64,000 bases of DNA from Leptospira meyeri (GTDB lineage Bacteria > Spirochaetota > Leptospiria > Leptospirales > Leptospiraceae), in the NCBI RefSeq assembly GCF_004368965.1, contig NZ_SORO01000001.1, positions 310,001 to 374,000 of the forward strand. The letters are read 5' to 3'. Position 1 is the stretch's first letter. Each line of letters opens with the position of its first letter. Below are positions 63,743 to 64,000 of this stretch, piece by piece. The position numbers were made by a program, and so were the translations under genes. Below the pieces are notes generated by a model. That model saw only the letters and a program-made list of their open reading frames with translations. It was not told the DNA's origin and made no database searches.

Positions 63743-64000
63743 ATGAAAGAGGAAAACAAGCTATCCGATGTGGATTCCTTTATTCGTATTCGTGGCGCTC
63801 GTGAACATAACCTAAAAAACGTAAATCTTGATATCCCAAGGGATAAACTTGTGGTCATTACTGGACTTTCTGGATCAGGCAAGTCCTCTTTGGCCTTTGA
63901 TACCATCTATGCTGAGGGGCAAAGAAGGTATGTGGAATCCCTTTCCAGTTACGCCCGTCAATTCCTTGGGCAAATGGAAAAACCAGAGGTGGACCAAATT
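63743..64000 (+). CDS. uvrA: UvrA, excinuclease ABC subunit A (5' part)
   Basis: Only the first 86 codons are in the window; the gene runs off the right edge. UvrA detects DNA damage. It starts [33 protein letters not shown]..., then the first Walker [20 protein letters not shown] and [16 protein letters not shown], typical of UvrA. It is divergent from sppA with 40 bases between starts. Confidence 0.96.
   Translation, partial: MKEENKLSDVDSFIRIRGAREHNLKNVNLDIPRDKLVVITGLSGSGKSSLAFDTIYAEGQRRYVESLSSYARQFLGQMEKPEVDQI

Overview
The window looks like a Leptospira chromosome segment, most likely from a saprophyte-like lineage. The genus call rests on a spirochaete-type periplasmic flagellin (FlaB, 282 aa), many lipoproteins with spirochaete-style lipoboxes, a split Mla/LpxC envelope toolkit and moderately AT-rich coding DNA. 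The species call is inference. I see no tRNA, rRNA or CRISPR array.

Positions 1-11,100 are an accessory region, visibly AT-richer and with poorly recognised genes. On the minus strand runs hsdM - hsdS - a 56-aa ORF - a STAS/HATPase protein - a DUF4325 (STAS-like) protein - a one-pass membrane protein. All junctions are overlapping or only a few bases apart, so a signalling-type cassette is built into a type I restriction-modification operon; no hsdR is visible and it may lie beyond the left edge. Next to it sit a 269-bp non-coding element with 22-bp terminal inverted repeats, a three-gene operon ending in an SRAP (YedK/HMCES-type) protein, a small zinc-ribbon-like gene with a consensus promoter covered by an inverted repeat, and a three-gene unit made of an IS1595/ISXO2-like transposase with an extra C-terminal winged helix, an HNH nuclease and an unknown protein. 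The transposase reading frame runs on upstream through the other half of a zinc ribbon but has no normal start codon there.

Positions 11,100-38,000 are mostly chromosomal housekeeping genes: a HEAT-like protein, hydrolase, DUF1499 protein, methyltransferase, APC transporter, REC-EAL regulator, RRM protein, aminopeptidase N, acyl-CoA synthetase, a YopX-like gene paired with a secreted TPR-like protein, an orphan ParA, a cyclic-nucleotide-gated K+ channel, YbaB, an OmpA lipoprotein, FlaB, a PduO adenosyltransferase, a POT transporter, a PTS enzyme I, LpxC, and an Mla lipid-transport operon (barrel-like protein - MlaE - MlaF - MlaD).

Positions 38,000-64,000 carry Ddl, a five-gene minus-strand operon (lipoprotein - AI-2E-type membrane protein - xseA - xseB - Na+ symporter), a plus-strand run of DedA - large SpoIIE-type sensor phosphatase - FemAB/GNAT-like protein - clpS - clpA, a pair of Hsp20 genes behind a CIRCE operator, hisC, leuA, a GDPD, YhhQ, a GH18 protein, Sua5, SppA and the first 86 codons of uvrA. 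RNA-level signals include strong terminators (27.5, 28.3, 31.3, 53.4, 62.06 kb) and hairpins that cover the ribosome-binding sites of lpxC and pepN.
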